64,000 nucleotides of DNA. It comes from Escherichia coli. Lineage in GTDB: Bacteria; Pseudomonadota; Gammaproteobacteria; Enterobacterales; Enterobacteriaceae. Where the stretch lies: positions 2,790,001 to 2,854,000 of the forward strand of contig NZ_AP027764.1 in the NCBI RefSeq assembly GCF_036503815.1. Direction: 5' to 3'. A program made the translations under genes and the position numbers. The first letter of the stretch is position 1. Each line of letters opens with the position of its first letter. The notes below the pieces were generated by a model that saw only the letters and a program-made list of their open reading frames with translations, ran no database searches and was not told the DNA's origin. Shown piece by piece: positions 31,662-41,600 of this stretch.

Positions 31662-31823
31662 ATGTCTATCTTTTCTGGCTATAGATTAAGTCGTGAAATA
31701 CACAATAATTTAACAAATGATTATTATTTAGCACTTTCCTCTACCAAAGGCAGTGGAATTACTAATATCATTTCAATTATTCTTCAGCAAGCCCAGGATT
31801 ATGATGTGGCGAAAATAACATGA
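31662..31823 (+). CDS. possible 53-residue small protein
   Basis: An ATG-initiated frame (MSIFSGYRLSREIHNN...) of 53 codons ending in TGA at 31821. Composition is protein-like, mixed helical and polar, with no membrane segment. A weak ribosome site (GAG about 12 bases ahead, then TTAAG) precedes it. I recognise no family. It may be a small gene, the remnant of a larger one, or chance in AT-rich DNA. Confidence 0.25.
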   Translation: MSIFSGYRLSREIHNNLTNDYYLALSSTKGSGITNIISIILQQAQDYDVAKIT

Positions 31824-31936
31824 TGGTGAGGCGAAGCAGTTAAGGAAATCCTTATAAATAACTGTAATTTCAGAGGAATATTCTTACCTATTCCTTTTGC
31901 TTTTGATAACTGCGCGGGAACAAAGTAAAAATAATG

Positions 31937-31966
31937 ACGAAAAAACGGAGCATGTCAGCTCCGTTT
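31937..31966 (-). terminator. ychE terminator
   Basis: AAACGGAG and CTCCGTTT form an 8-bp stem with an 8-base loop; on the minus strand it is followed by TTTTCGTC. It lies 14 bases beyond the ychE stop. Confidence 0.8.
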
Positions 31967-31979
31967 CATTTGAAAGGAA

Positions 31980-32627
31980 TTAATTAAGCAGGCCGGGGAA
32001 AATCCCCTTAATACCAGTAACGATAAATTCAATCCCCAACGCCATCAGCAATAGCCCCATAATACGCGTAATCACGTTGATGCCGGTCTGGCGTAAAACC
32101 CGTACCAGCCACGGTGCCATGCGGAACAATCCCCAGCAGCATAAAGCAAACAATGCAATAGCCACAAAGAAACCAAATAGATAGCTAATACTGTGATAAC
32201 GCGTACCCCAGACGATGGTGGAACTAATCGCCCCTGGCCCCGCCATCAACGGCAACGCCAATGGCACTACACCAATGCTTTCACGTACCGCGGTTTCTGA
32301 TTTTTCTTGCTTGTTCTGTTTATCCTCGCCGAGCTTGCCGCTGATCATCGACATCGCAATCGTCACCACCAGGATGCCACCGGCGATACGGAACGAATCA
32401 ATTGATATACCAAAAAGCTGTAGAATCGTGTCGCCGAGAAAAAGCGAGATCCACAAGATAATGGCCACAGACAAGTTGGCTGTAAGGTTCGTTTTGTTTC
32501 GCGCTGCCGCTGTCTGATAACTGGTCATGCTGATAAAGACGGGAATAATCCCAACCGGGTTGACCAGCGCAAATAACCCGATGAAAAATTTGAAGTAAAC
32601 GGGAAAATCAAAAAGGGTCTGAATCAC
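31980..32627 (-). CDS. ychE: MarC-family inner-membrane protein YchE
   Basis: 215 residues with six membrane segments, MarC/UPF0056 family. The N-terminal half carries ALVNPVGIIPVFI and the second half ALPLMAGPGAIS, the paired motifs of the family. Function unknown; an early link of MarC proteins to drug resistance was not upheld. Divergent from adhE. Confidence 0.93.
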   Translation of the reverse strand: MIQTLFDFPVYFKFFIGLFALVNPVGIIPVFISMTSYQTAAARNKTNLTANLSVAIILWISLFLGDTILQLFGISIDSFRIAGGILVVTIAMSMISGKLGEDKQNKQEKSETAVRESIGVVPLALPLMAGPGAISSTIVWGTRYHSISYLFGFFVAIALFALCCWGLFRMAPWLVRVLRQTGINVITRIMGLLLMALGIEFIVTGIKGIFPGLLN

Positions 32628-33103
32628 GGTTAGCTCCGAAGCAAAAGCCGGATAATGTTAGCCATAAAAAGGTTAAAAAGACGCGCTGACAATACGCCTT
32701 TTAACCGCATTTTTCACCTCCTAACTACTTAAAATTGCTATCATTCGTTATTGTTATCTAGTTGTACAAAACATGCTAATGTAACCAACAAACCATACTA
32801 CAATTTATTAACTGTTAGCTATAATGGCGAAAAGCGATGCTGAAAGGTGTCAGCTTCGCAAAAATTTGATTTGGATCACGTAATCAGTACCCAGAAGTGA
32901 GTAATCTTGCTTACGCCACCTGGAAGTGACGCATTAGAGATAAATAGCTCTAATGTTTAAACTCTTTTAGTAAATCACAGTGAGTGTGAGCGCGAGTAAG
33001 CTTTTGATTTTCATCGGTTAAGCAAATCATCACCGCACTGACTATACTCTCGTATTCGAGCAGATGATTTACTAAAAAAGTTTAACATTATCAGGAGAGC
33101 ATT
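32628..33103 (+). promoter_or_regulatory. adhE upstream region
   Basis: 476 bases between divergent ychE and adhE, with no gene. In E. coli adhE has a long leader, more than one promoter, and control by NarL, Cra, Fis and RNase III. A good ribosome site (CAGGAGAG) lies just before the adhE ATG. An inverted stretch around 32935-33080 (TAAACTCTTTTAGTAAATCA and TGATTTACTAAAAAAGTTTA) could fold the leader so as to bring the ribosome site near a long stem. Confidence 0.6.
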
Positions 33104-35779
33104 ATGGCTGTTACTAATGTCGCTGAACTTAACGCACTCGTAGAGCGTGTAAAAAAAGCCCAGCGTGAATATGCCAGTTTCACTCAAGAGCAAGTAGACA
33201 AAATCTTCCGCGCCGCCGCCCTGGCAGCTGCAGATGCTCGAATCCCACTCGCGAAAATGGCCGTTGCCGAATCCGGCATGGGTATCGTCGAAGATAAAGT
33301 AATCAAAAACCACTTTGCTTCTGAATATATCTACAACGCCTATAAAGATGAAAAAACCTGTGGTGTTCTGTCTGAAGACGACACTTTTGGTACCATCACT
33401 ATCGCTGAACCAATCGGTATTATTTGCGGTATCGTTCCGACTACTAACCCGACTTCAACGGCTATCTTCAAATCGCTGATCAGCTTGAAGACCCGTAACG
33501 CCATTATCTTCTCCCCGCACCCGCGTGCTAAAGATGCAACCAACAAAGCTGCAGATATTGTTCTGCAGGCTGCTATCGCTGCTGGTGCGCCGAAAGACCT
33601 GATTGGCTGGATCGATCAACCTTCTGTTGAACTGTCTAACGCGCTGATGCACCACCCAGACATCAACCTGATCCTCGCGACCGGTGGTCCGGGTATGGTT
33701 AAAGCCGCATACAGCTCCGGTAAACCAGCTATCGGCGTAGGCGCGGGTAACACTCCAGTCGTTATCGATGAAACTGCTGATATCAAACGTGCAGTTGCAT
33801 CTGTACTGATGTCTAAAACCTTCGACAACGGCGTAATCTGTGCTTCTGAACAATCTGTTGTTGTAGTTGACTCTGTTTATGACGCGGTACGTGAGCGTTT
33901 CGCTACCCACGGCGGTTACATACTGCAGGGCAAAGAGCTGAAAGCAGTTCAGGACGTTATCCTGAAAAACGGCGCACTGAACGCAGCTATCGTTGGTCAG
34001 CCAGCCTATAAAATTGCTGAACTGGCAGGCTTTTCTGTACCAGAAAATACCAAGATTCTGATCGGTGAAGTGACCGTTGTTGATGAAAGCGAACCGTTCG
34101 CACATGAAAAACTGTCCCCGACTCTGGCAATGTACCGTGCTAAAGATTTCGAAGACGCGGTAGAAAAAGCAGAGAAACTGGTTGCTATGGGCGGCATCGG
34201 TCATACCTCTTGCCTGTACACTGACCAGGATAACCAACCGGCTCGCGTTGCCTACTTCGGTCAGAAAATGAAAACGGCCCGTATTCTGATCAACACCCCG
34301 GCGTCTCAGGGTGGTATCGGTGACCTGTATAACTTCAAACTCGCACCTTCCCTGACTCTGGGTTGTGGTTCCTGGGGTGGTAACTCCATCTCTGAAAACG
34401 TTGGTCCGAAACACCTGATCAACAAGAAAACCGTTGCTAAGCGAGCTGAAAACATGTTGTGGCACAAACTTCCGAAATCTATCTACTTCCGCCGTGGCTC
34501 TCTGCCAATCGCGCTGGATGAAGTGATTACTGATGGCCACAAACGTGCGCTCATCGTGACTGACCGCTTCCTGTTCAACAATGGTTATGCTGATCAGATC
34601 ACTTCCGTACTGAAAGCAGCAGGCGTTGAAACTGAAGTCTTCTTCGAAGTAGAAGCTGACCCGACCCTGAGCATCGTTCGTAAAGGTGCAGAACTGGCAA
34701 ACTCCTTCAAACCAGACGTGATTATCGCGCTGGGTGGTGGTTCCCCGATGGATGCCGCGAAGATCATGTGGGTCATGTACGAGCATCCAGAAACTCACTT
34801 CGAAGAACTGGCGCTGCGCTTTATGGATATCCGTAAACGTATCTACAAGTTCCCGAAAATGGGCGTGAAAGCGAAAATGATCGCTGTCACCACCACTTCT
34901 GGTACAGGTTCTGAAGTCACTCCGTTTGCGGTTGTAACTGACGACGCTACTGGTCAGAAATATCCGCTGGCAGACTATGCGCTGACCCCGGATATGGCGA
35001 TTGTCGATGCCAACCTGGTTATGGACATGCCGAAGTCCCTGTGTGCTTTCGGTGGTCTGGACGCAGTAACTCACGCCATGGAAGCTTATGTTTCTGTACT
35101 GGCATCTGAGTTCTCTGATGGTCAGGCACTGCAGGCACTGAAACTGCTGAAAGAATATCTGCCAGCGTCCTACCACGAAGGATCTAAAAATCCGGTAGCG
35201 CGTGAACGTGTTCACAGTGCAGCAACTATCGCGGGTATCGCGTTTGCGAACGCCTTCCTGGGTGTATGTCACTCAATGGCGCACAAACTGGGTTCCCAGT
35301 TCCATATTCCGCACGGTCTGGCAAACGCCCTGCTGATTTGTAACGTTATTCGCTACAACGCGAATGACAACCCGACCAAGCAGACTGCATTCAGCCAGTA
35401 TGACCGTCCGCAGGCTCGCCGTCGTTATGCTGAAATTGCTGACCACCTGGGTCTGAGCGCACCGGGCGACCGTACTGCTGCTAAGATCGAGAAACTGCTG
35501 GCATGGCTGGAAACGCTGAAAGCTGAACTGGGTATTCCGAAATCTATCCGTGAAGCTGGCGTTCAGGAAGCAGACTTCCTGGCGAATGTGGATAAACTGT
35601 CTGAAGATGCATTCGATGACCAGTGCACCGGCGCTAACCCGCGTTACCCACTGATCTCCGAGCTGAAACAGATTCTGCTGGATACCTACTACGGTCGTGA
35701 TTATGTAGAAGGTGAAACTGCAGCGAAAAAAGAAGCCGCTCCGGCTAAAGCTGAGAAAAAAGCGAAGAAATCCGCTTAA
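33104..35779 (+). CDS. adhE: bifunctional aldehyde-alcohol dehydrogenase
   Basis: Fermentative enzyme reducing acetyl-CoA to acetaldehyde and then ethanol with two NADH. 891 residues. The N-terminal aldehyde dehydrogenase (about 1-440) has catalytic Cys246 in GVICASEQS. The C-terminal Fe-alcohol dehydrogenase (about 450-870) has the [10 protein letters not shown] nucleotide motif and iron-ligand histidines ([16 protein letters not shown]). It polymerises into spirosomes. The Ala/Lys-rich tail is normal. Long minus-strand frames opposite it are shadows of its strongly biased codons. Confidence 0.98.
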   Translation: MAVTNVAELNALVERVKKAQREYASFTQEQVDKIFRAAALAAADARIPLAKMAVAESGMGIVEDKVIKNHFASEYIYNAYKDEKTCGVLSEDDTFGTITIAEPIGIICGIVPTTNPTSTAIFKSLISLKTRNAIIFSPHPRAKDATNKAADIVLQAAIAAGAPKDLIGWIDQPSVELSNALMHHPDINLILATGGPGMVKAAYSSGKPAIGVGAGNTPVVIDETADIKRAVASVLMSKTFDNGVICASEQSVVVVDSVYDAVRERFATHGGYILQGKELKAVQDVILKNGALNAAIVGQPAYKIAELAGFSVPENTKILIGEVTVVDESEPFAHEKLSPTLAMYRAKDFEDAVEKAEKLVAMGGIGHTSCLYTDQDNQPARVAYFGQKMKTARILINTPASQGGIGDLYNFKLAPSLTLGCGSWGGNSISENVGPKHLINKKTVAKRAENMLWHKLPKSIYFRRGSLPIALDEVITDGHKRALIVTDRFLFNNGYADQITSVLKAAGVETEVFFEVEADPTLSIVRKGAELANSFKPDVIIALGGGSPMDAAKIMWVMYEHPETHFEELALRFMDIRKRIYKFPKMGVKAKMIAVTTTSGTGSEVTPFAVVTDDATGQKYPLADYALTPDMAIVDANLVMDMPKSLCAFGGLDAVTHAMEAYVSVLASEFSDGQALQALKLLKEYLPASYHEGSKNPVARERVHSAATIAGIAFANAFLGVCHSMAHKLGSQFHIPHGLANALLICNVIRYNANDNPTKQTAFSQYDRPQARRRYAEIADHLGLSAPGDRTAAKIEKLLAWLETLKAELGIPKSIREAGVQEADFLANVDKLSEDAFDDQCTGANPRYPLISELKQILLDTYYGRDYVEGETAAKKEAAPAKAEKKAKKSA

Positions 35780-35803
35780 TAAGTAGCGCTGTCTGGCAAC
35801 ATA

Positions 35804-35829
35804 AACGGTCCCTTCTGGGGCCGTTTTTT
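35804..35829 (+). terminator. adhE terminator
   Basis: AACGGTCCC-TTCT-GGGGCCGTT followed by TTTTT: a strong rho-independent terminator 25 bases after the adhE stop. Confidence 0.92.
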
Positions 35830-36081
35830 TGTTTTACCCAAAGCAATTTTCCCATAAACCGACAGCATTTGCCTTCATCATATTTACGGCGATGTATAAC
35901 GCCTACACACAGCGATATTGTACTTTACAGGTCACAAGTCAACGTCACTGTAAAAGCGATCTGTGAGGGGTATAGTGGCGTTAAAGAACTGTCGAGAAGG
36001 GTATATACACCGGATGAAGTGCGTAAAATGAACTGACAGGATAAAAGCGCCCTGCTCACCCTGTCAGTAAAGAAATTCTTA
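35830..36081. other. adhE-tdk gap with start-less open stretch
   Basis: In K-12 an insertion-sequence remnant (insZ) sits between these genes. Here only about 250 bases remain. The plus strand is open without an ATG up to a TGA at about 36034 (ending ...VKELSRRVYTPDEVRKMN), which could be the worn tail of a transposase. ACTGACAGG (36032-36040) and CCTGTCAGT (36060-36068) form a possible tdk terminator. Confidence 0.35.
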
Positions 36082-36699
36082 TTAATCGTGGCGATGCCTT
36101 TCCTGAATAGCCGTTAATGAGCCGACTTCTAACGCCTCTTTATAGTGTTTGCGGCATACAGAAACGTAGCGTTCATTACCACCAATAACCACCTGCTCAC
36201 CTTCGTTATAAGGTCTGCCTGCTTGATCAAGACGCAGCACCATGCTTGCTTTACGGCCACAAAAACAGATGGTTTTTAATTCAACCAGTTTGTCGGACCA
36301 TGCCAGTAAGTATTGGCTGCCAATAAATAATTCACCTCGAAAATCGGTACGTAAACCATAACAAAGTACGGGTATATCGAGTTGATCTACAACCTCCGAT
36401 AATTCATATACTTGTTGTCTGGTTAAAAACTGGCATTCATCAACCAGTACGCAATGAATTGCCTGCTGTTCATGTTCCGCACGAATCTCATCAAATAATG
36501 ATGAATTTTGGTTAAATAATTTTGCAGGCGATGACAAACCTATACGCGAGCTGACTTTCCCGGCACCAAAGCGATCATCAATTTCTGCCGTATATACGAC
36601 AGTGCGCATGCCGCGTTCCTGGTAATTGTATGAAGATTGCAACAATGCTGTAGACTTACCCGCATTCATTGCGGAATAGTAGAAATATAGCTGTGCCAT
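36082..36699 (-). CDS. tdk: thymidine kinase
   Basis: Phosphorylates thymidine and deoxyuridine with ATP in nucleoside salvage. 205 residues, type II. P-loop [12 protein letters not shown] near 9-20, Walker [10 protein letters not shown] with the catalytic Glu, a zinc-ribbon Cys group (CFCG...C), and the lasso loop [13 protein letters not shown]. Divergent from hns. Confidence 0.96.
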
Positions 36700-37302
36700 C
36701 AGCCACAGGCCCTCAATGATATGAAATAAAGTTGGCTGGAGTTTATCATAATTCGTCAGTTTTTCAGCTCAACAGTATGCATAGAAGTGGTATATGCGTT
36801 CTCCCTTACGAAGCCTTGCATAATCCTTCTGAGCTATCATTACAACTGCCTCGCTTGTTATAAGCGGGTAAATGACTGCTGGTAACTATTCACAATCTTT
36901 AACCTGTTGCGCAAGTAATAGCCCTCTGTTGACCTCCTGGAGATAGTGCAATACTAAGTCCCTGCTCTTATTGCGACTGTTCTACTTTTCATCATTCGCT
37001 TAATAGGGAATTCTCGTAAACACGACTAATACAGAAGACTGAAAGGTCGTCAGCCTACGATAATCTCCCCATAAAATGTGACATGAATCAGGAAGTTTTA
37101 ACCTCACGTGCTGCGAAATCATCGGCGCAAATAGGGCTATATGCCGCGTCTTTTCTGGCTAATTTTATGAAAAGATATTTATTGGCGGCACAAAATAAAG
37201 AACAATTTTGAATTCCTTACATTCCTGGCTATTGCACAACTGAATTTAAGGCTCTATTATTACCTCAACAAACCACCCCAATATAAGTTTGAGATTACTA
37301 CA
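36700..37302. promoter_or_regulatory. tdk-hns divergent control region
   Basis: 603 bases without a gene. The hns promoter, bent AT-rich DNA and binding sites for H-NS itself and Fis are expected here from E. coli work, within about 150-400 bases of the hns start. I could not assign individual boxes with confidence. The hns leader just before 37303 is the known pairing site of the DsrA small RNA. Confidence 0.55.
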
Positions 37303-37716
37303 ATGAGCGAAGCACTTAAAATTCTGAACAACATCCGTACTCTTCGTGCGCAGGCAAGAGAATGTACACTTGAAACGCTGGAAGAAATGCTGGAAAAATT
37401 AGAAGTTGTTGTTAACGAACGTCGCGAAGAAGAAAGCGCGGCTGCTGCTGAAGTTGAAGAGCGCACTCGTAAACTGCAACAATATCGCGAAATGCTGATC
37501 GCTGACGGTATTGACCCGAACGAACTGCTGAATAGCCTTGCTGCCGTTAAATCTGGCACCAAAGCTAAACGCGCTCAGCGTCCGGCAAAATACAGCTACG
37601 TTGACGAAAACGGCGAAACTAAAACCTGGACTGGCCAGGGTCGTACTCCAGCTGTAATCAAAAAAGCAATGGATGAGCAAGGTAAATCCCTCGACGATTT
37701 CCTGATCAAGCAATAA
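37303..37716 (+). CDS. hns: histone-like nucleoid structuring protein H-NS
   Basis: 137 residues. An N-terminal helical oligomerisation domain (about 1-83), a flexible Lys/Ala linker (about 80-92) and a C-terminal DNA-binding domain with the AT-hook-like QGRTP motif (residues 112-116). Silences AT-rich, often acquired, DNA; the low-GC block at 5.2-6.6 kb and the bgl-like AT-rich gaps in this window are natural targets. Confidence 0.98.
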
Positions 37717-37740
37717 TCTTTTGTAGATGACACTTGCTTA

Positions 37741-37766
37741 AAATCCCGCCATTGGCGGGATTTTTT
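37741..37766 (+). terminator. hns terminator
   Basis: AAATCCCGCC-AT-TGGCGGGATTT followed by TTT: a strong hairpin with U-run, 24 bases after the stop. Confidence 0.93.
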
Positions 37767-37803
37767 ATTGTCCGGTTTAAGACAATTTAATAAGAATAAG
37801 CTA

Positions 37804-37835
37804 TAAAAAAACGGCGTCGATTGCTCAACGCCGTT
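37804..37835 (-). terminator. galU terminator
   Basis: ACGGCGT and ACGCCGT stem read on the minus strand, followed by a run of seven T. Convergent with the hns terminator. Confidence 0.88.
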
Positions 37836-37859
37836 TCGTGGATAACACCGATACGGAAG

Positions 37860-38768
37860 TTACTTCTTAATGCCCATCTCTTCTTCAAGCCAGGCTTTAA
37901 ATTCCGTGCCAAGGGTGTTATGACGAATACCGTATTCAACGAAGGCCTGCATGTAACCTAATTTATTACCGCAGTCATGGCTCTTCCCTTTCATATGATA
38001 GGCTTCCACCGTTTCTTTTTCGATCAGCATATCAATTGCGTCGGTGAGCTGAATTTCATCACCAGCACCCGGAGGGGTTTTTGCCAGCAACGGCCAAATA
38101 TCCGCGCTAAGAACGTAACGACCCACAATAGCGAGATTAGACGGCGCAACATCCGCTTTTGGTTTTTCAACCACGCCAACCATCGGTACGCTTTCACCCG
38201 GCGCTAATTCAACGCCTTTGCAATCCACAACGCCATATGCGGTCACATCAGCAACCGGTTCAACCATGATCTGGCTATGACCCGTTTCATCAAAGCGGCG
38301 GATCATCTCTGCCAGGTTATCCTGTGACAAATCGGATTCATATTCGTCCAGAATAACGTCAGGCAAAATAACAGCCACAGGTTCATCACCCACTACCGGG
38401 TGAGCACACAATACCGCGTGTCCCAGGCCTTTCGCCAGCCCCTGACGAACTTGCATAATAGTCACGTGCGGCGGACAAATAGACTGCACTTCATCAAGCA
38501 GTTGACGTTTTACACGTTTTTCCAGCATTGCTTCCAGTTCAAAACTGGTATCAAAGTGGTTTTCAATAGAGTTTTTAGATGAGTGAGTAACCAGCACAAT
38601 TTCAGTAATGCCAGCCGCAATACATTCATTCACGACGTATTGAATTAATGGCTTATCGACAAGTGGCAGCATCTCTTTCGGGATGGCTTTCGTCGCCGGC
38701 AACATCCTGGTTCCTAATCCCGCAACGGGGATAACGGCTTTTTTGACTTTCGTATTAATGGCAGCCAT
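37860..38768 (-). CDS. galU: UTP-glucose-1-phosphate uridylyltransferase
   Basis: Makes UDP-glucose for LPS core, trehalose, galactose use and membrane-derived oligosaccharides. 302 residues. The nucleotidyltransferase signature [19 protein letters not shown] is near residues 17-35, with VEKPKAD near 203 and the acidic metal site [18 protein letters not shown] precedes the ATG. Confidence 0.97.
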
Positions 38769-38969
38769 TTAAATTCTCCTGGACTGTTCGTGTTTTGAAC
38801 GTGTTCATATTTCTGTATCGCATCCCAGTATATCAGCACCCCGAAGGGGCTAAGTTCTGAAAAGGAGGCGAGTTAGCATAATTAAGACAATTACTTATAC
38901 GAATGGCGACGATAGTACCACCAGCCGACATTAGCAGGTAATGCAAATTTAGCCCGCGTTATCGTTTGC

Positions 38970-39983
38970 TCATTCTGCAGACAACATCAAGCGAAGCCGA
39001 CCACCGGTTCCCCATATTTGGCATTGCCAGGCATCGCATCGCTGGCTCAATTGATTCAAATAAGCGTTACCTAAAGTGCCTAACGGAACACCATTACTGA
39101 TTTGCACCTGGTGTTCGCCAGTATTTAACGTCGCATTCAGACCCGCAGAAACCAGAATGAGATTTTTCAGTTCGCGATGATAATAGCCAACTAATAGCGG
39201 AAACTGCCCCGGCAGATTGGCCTGACGGAGTAAATGGTTTACCTGCTTCAATAACGCGCCCAACTCTGGCAACCGTTGATTTTGATGTGCAAGCTGTTCC
39301 TGTAATAATCCGTTAAACAATGCGCGTAATAACAAGGCAGCAAGTACGCCATTATGTCCAGCTCTGGTGACATCAAGGCAATAAAATGCCAGATCGTTTT
39401 CCGAAAGTGCGGCAATATCAAGCACCAGGCCGGGTTTGTCCGCGGCAACCAATTGACGATAATTAACCCGGCAATGGGAAATCACCTGCTGAACCGGCGG
39501 TTGCAATTCCTGTAATAATTTCGCCGCTGCGGCAGGGTTATCAACCATTGCATCCCAGTCGCGAAAAAGCCTCTCCTCTTCCTCAACGCGGGAATTAAAC
39601 ATGCTGGGATAGAGACAGGCAAAAACCATCTCGCGCAAGCGATTCAGATCTTTAACTGGTTTCAGCAAAACATCTTCAACGCCCAGACGTAACGCTTTGG
39701 CAATATCTGCCATATTTTCAGTGGCAGATATCACCAGAACCGGTGTCTGGTCACCTCTGTTGCGTATATGTTCCAGCAGTTTGAGCCCGTTCATTCGTGG
39801 CATCGCGATATCACATATCATCAGGTCTGGAGTGAAACCTCCCAGCAACTCAAGGGCATCCACCCCATCAGCCGCCAGTACCGTTGTCGCTCCCAATGAG
39901 GAAAACCACGAATCCAGAAGCGAGCGAAATACCTGCTCATCTTCAACAATGAGAATCTGTTTTCCGACCAATGGCTGCGTCAT
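38970..39983 (-). CDS. rssB: RssB, adaptor for RpoS proteolysis
   Basis: Orphan response regulator that binds sigma-S and hands it to ClpXP. 337 residues. Receiver domain 1-125 with phosphorylated Asp58 (LMICDIAMP); a linker helix; and a C-terminal PP2C-like fold (about 140-337) that lacks the metal-binding residues of an active phosphatase. Follows rssA in the same orientation by about 90 bases. Anti-adaptors (Ira proteins) act on it. Confidence 0.96.
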   Translation of the reverse strand: MTQPLVGKQILIVEDEQVFRSLLDSWFSSLGATTVLAADGVDALELLGGFTPDLMICDIAMPRMNGLKLLEHIRNRGDQTPVLVISATENMADIAKALRLGVEDVLLKPVKDLNRLREMVFACLYPSMFNSRVEEEERLFRDWDAMVDNPAAAAKLLQELQPPVQQVISHCRVNYRQLVAADKPGLVLDIAALSENDLAFYCLDVTRAGHNGVLAALLLRALFNGLLQEQLAHQNQRLPELGALLKQVNHLLRQANLPGQFPLLVGYYHRELKNLILVSAGLNATLNTGEHQVQISNGVPLGTLGNAYLNQLSQRCDAWQCQIWGTGGRLRLMLSAE

Positions 39984-40074
39984 GTTCTCTCCCCTGACTG
40001 GCTTTACTCAATAGTGGCATGCTATTGCCACCTGCGCCTGTCAGAATTAACTTAAGTGTAGATAAAAATTCTGG

Positions 40075-40980
40075 TCAAATGTTGGTGCGTACCAACGGCA
40101 AAAGTTCGTCCATTTTCTTTTCCACTGCCAGCTGCCCAGCCGCAATGGCAGCGTGCGCGCGATGGAAATCAAGCGTAGATATTTGCGGGCAAACAGGTTG
40201 AATCAGAATATCGGGCGGATCACCTGCCATGCGGTTTCTTTTAAGGCGGTTCTCCAGCACCTGGATAGAAGTGGTCATAATCTCTGTTGCCGTTGGCGCT
40301 GTCACCGCCCGACGTGTCGTTATGCTGCCCAACCTTTCTTTCAGACGCGCATGCCACGGCAGAGAATCACCATTCTCGCTATTTTCTTCACTGACATTAA
40401 AGGAGAGCAGATCTTGTTGCATCAAATGAGCATCGTGCTGCAGGTCGACCGCTATCACAATATCAGCACCCAATGCACGCGTGAGCGAAATAGGAATTGG
40501 GTTAACTACTGCCCCATCAACCAGCCAGTAGCCGTTATGCGCAACGGGTGCCATTAGTCCTGGAATACTGCATGATGCACGAATAGCAAGATGGAGATCG
40601 CCTTCAGTAAACCATAATTCGCGCCCAGTACTTAAATTGGTGGCAACAGCCGCGAAGCGACGGGAACAATTTTCGATCTCTGTTTCCGGCATTATTTCGC
40701 GATATTGATTGAAGACACGCTCGCCGCGCAGTAACCCACCGCGCTGCCAGGAGAGATCCATCAGGCGTAAAACATCCCAATAACTGAAAGAGGTTACCCA
40801 ATCTTCCAGCGCAGATAATCGATCGCATGCATAGGCCGCGCCCACCAGCGAACCAATTGAGCATCCTGCAACGATATCAATTTCAATACCCACTTTTTTT
40901 AGCGCATTAATAACGCCAATATGCGACCAACCTCTCGCCGCGCCAGATCCCAGCGCCAGCCCTATTTTTATCTTTCTCAT
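40075..40980 (-). CDS. rssA: patatin-like phospholipase-family protein RssA
   Basis: 301 residues, patatin-like fold. The oxyanion loop GSGAARGWSHIG (11-22), the nucleophile elbow GCSIG with Ser41, and the catalytic Asp in DGAVVNP near 154 are intact, so an active lipid hydrolase is expected; the substrate is unknown. Co-transcribed with rssB but not needed for RpoS control. Confidence 0.94.
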   Translation of the reverse strand: MRKIKIGLALGSGAARGWSHIGVINALKKVGIEIDIVAGCSIGSLVGAAYACDRLSALEDWVTSFSYWDVLRLMDLSWQRGGLLRGERVFNQYREIMPETEIENCSRRFAAVATNLSTGRELWFTEGDLHLAIRASCSIPGLMAPVAHNGYWLVDGAVVNPIPISLTRALGADIVIAVDLQHDAHLMQQDLLSFNVSEENSENGDSLPWHARLKERLGSITTRRAVTAPTATEIMTTSIQVLENRLKRNRMAGDPPDILIQPVCPQISTLDFHRAHAAIAAGQLAVEKKMDELLPLVRTNI

Positions 40981-41092
40981 TATTCCCGCAAGATTCCCCT
41001 GGAATGCAATCGTAGCAACATCGCTACTGCTCGGTTAACATAGTGCTACTCAGGCGGTTAATACGCCGTTATTGTTTCCAGGGAGATTATTT

Positions 41093-41551
41093 GTGTCTCA
41101 GCTTTGTCCCTGTGGTAGTGCTGTCGAGTATAGCCTATGTTGCCACCCTTATGTGTCTGGTGAAAAGGTTGCACCTGATCCAGAACATCTCATGCGTTCG
41201 CGTTACTGCGCTTTTGTGATGCAAGACGCAGATTATTTAATAAAGACCTGGCATCCATCTTGTGGAGCGGCGGCGTTACGTGCCGAATTGATTGCCGGAT
41301 TTGCGCATACTGAATGGTTGGGATTGACCGTATTTGAACATTGTTGGCAGGACGGCGACAATATCGGATTTGTCAGTTTTGTTGCTCGATTTACCGAAGG
41401 TGGCAAAACAGGCGCAATAATTGAACGTTCACGATTTTTGAAAGAAAACGGTCAATGGTACTATATTGACGGTACACGTCCGCAGTTTGGCCGCAACGAT
41501 CCCTGCCCTTGTGGTTCAGGTAAAAAATTTAAAAAGTGCTGCGGCCAATAA
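41093..41551 (+). CDS. ychJ: YchJ, SEC-C motif protein
   Basis: 152 residues with zinc-binding SEC-C motifs at both ends (N-terminal LCPCGS...CCHPY, C-terminal [15 protein letters not shown]) around an NTF2-like middle domain. SEC-C motifs resemble the SecB-binding tail of SecA, but the function is unknown. GTG start at 41093 preceded by GGGAG; the longer frame to 41072 lacks support. Confidence 0.92.
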   Translation: MSQLCPCGSAVEYSLCCHPYVSGEKVAPDPEHLMRSRYCAFVMQDADYLIKTWHPSCGAAALRAELIAGFAHTEWLGLTVFEHCWQDGDNIGFVSFVARFTEGGKTGAIIERSRFLKENGQWYYIDGTRPQFGRNDPCPCGSGKKFKKCCGQ

Positions 41552-41600
41552 TGGTTGACGGTACGGTTAAGCAAACACTCTCAACAAGGTTTTTCCAGCA

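Larger units (their letters stand above)
31245..31979. other. 735-base gap between oppA and ychE
   Basis: Holds the oppA promoter and leader on its left, the ychE terminator on its right, and between them very AT-rich DNA. The only credible open frame is 31662-31823 (plus strand, listed separately). No repeats or transposase remains were recognised. Confidence 0.55.

Noticed and set aside
33455..35272. 605-codon open frame on the minus strand opposite adhE
   Set aside because: Shadow frame. adhE has strong codon bias that leaves the opposite strand free of stops; the product has no recognisable domain and no ribosome site.
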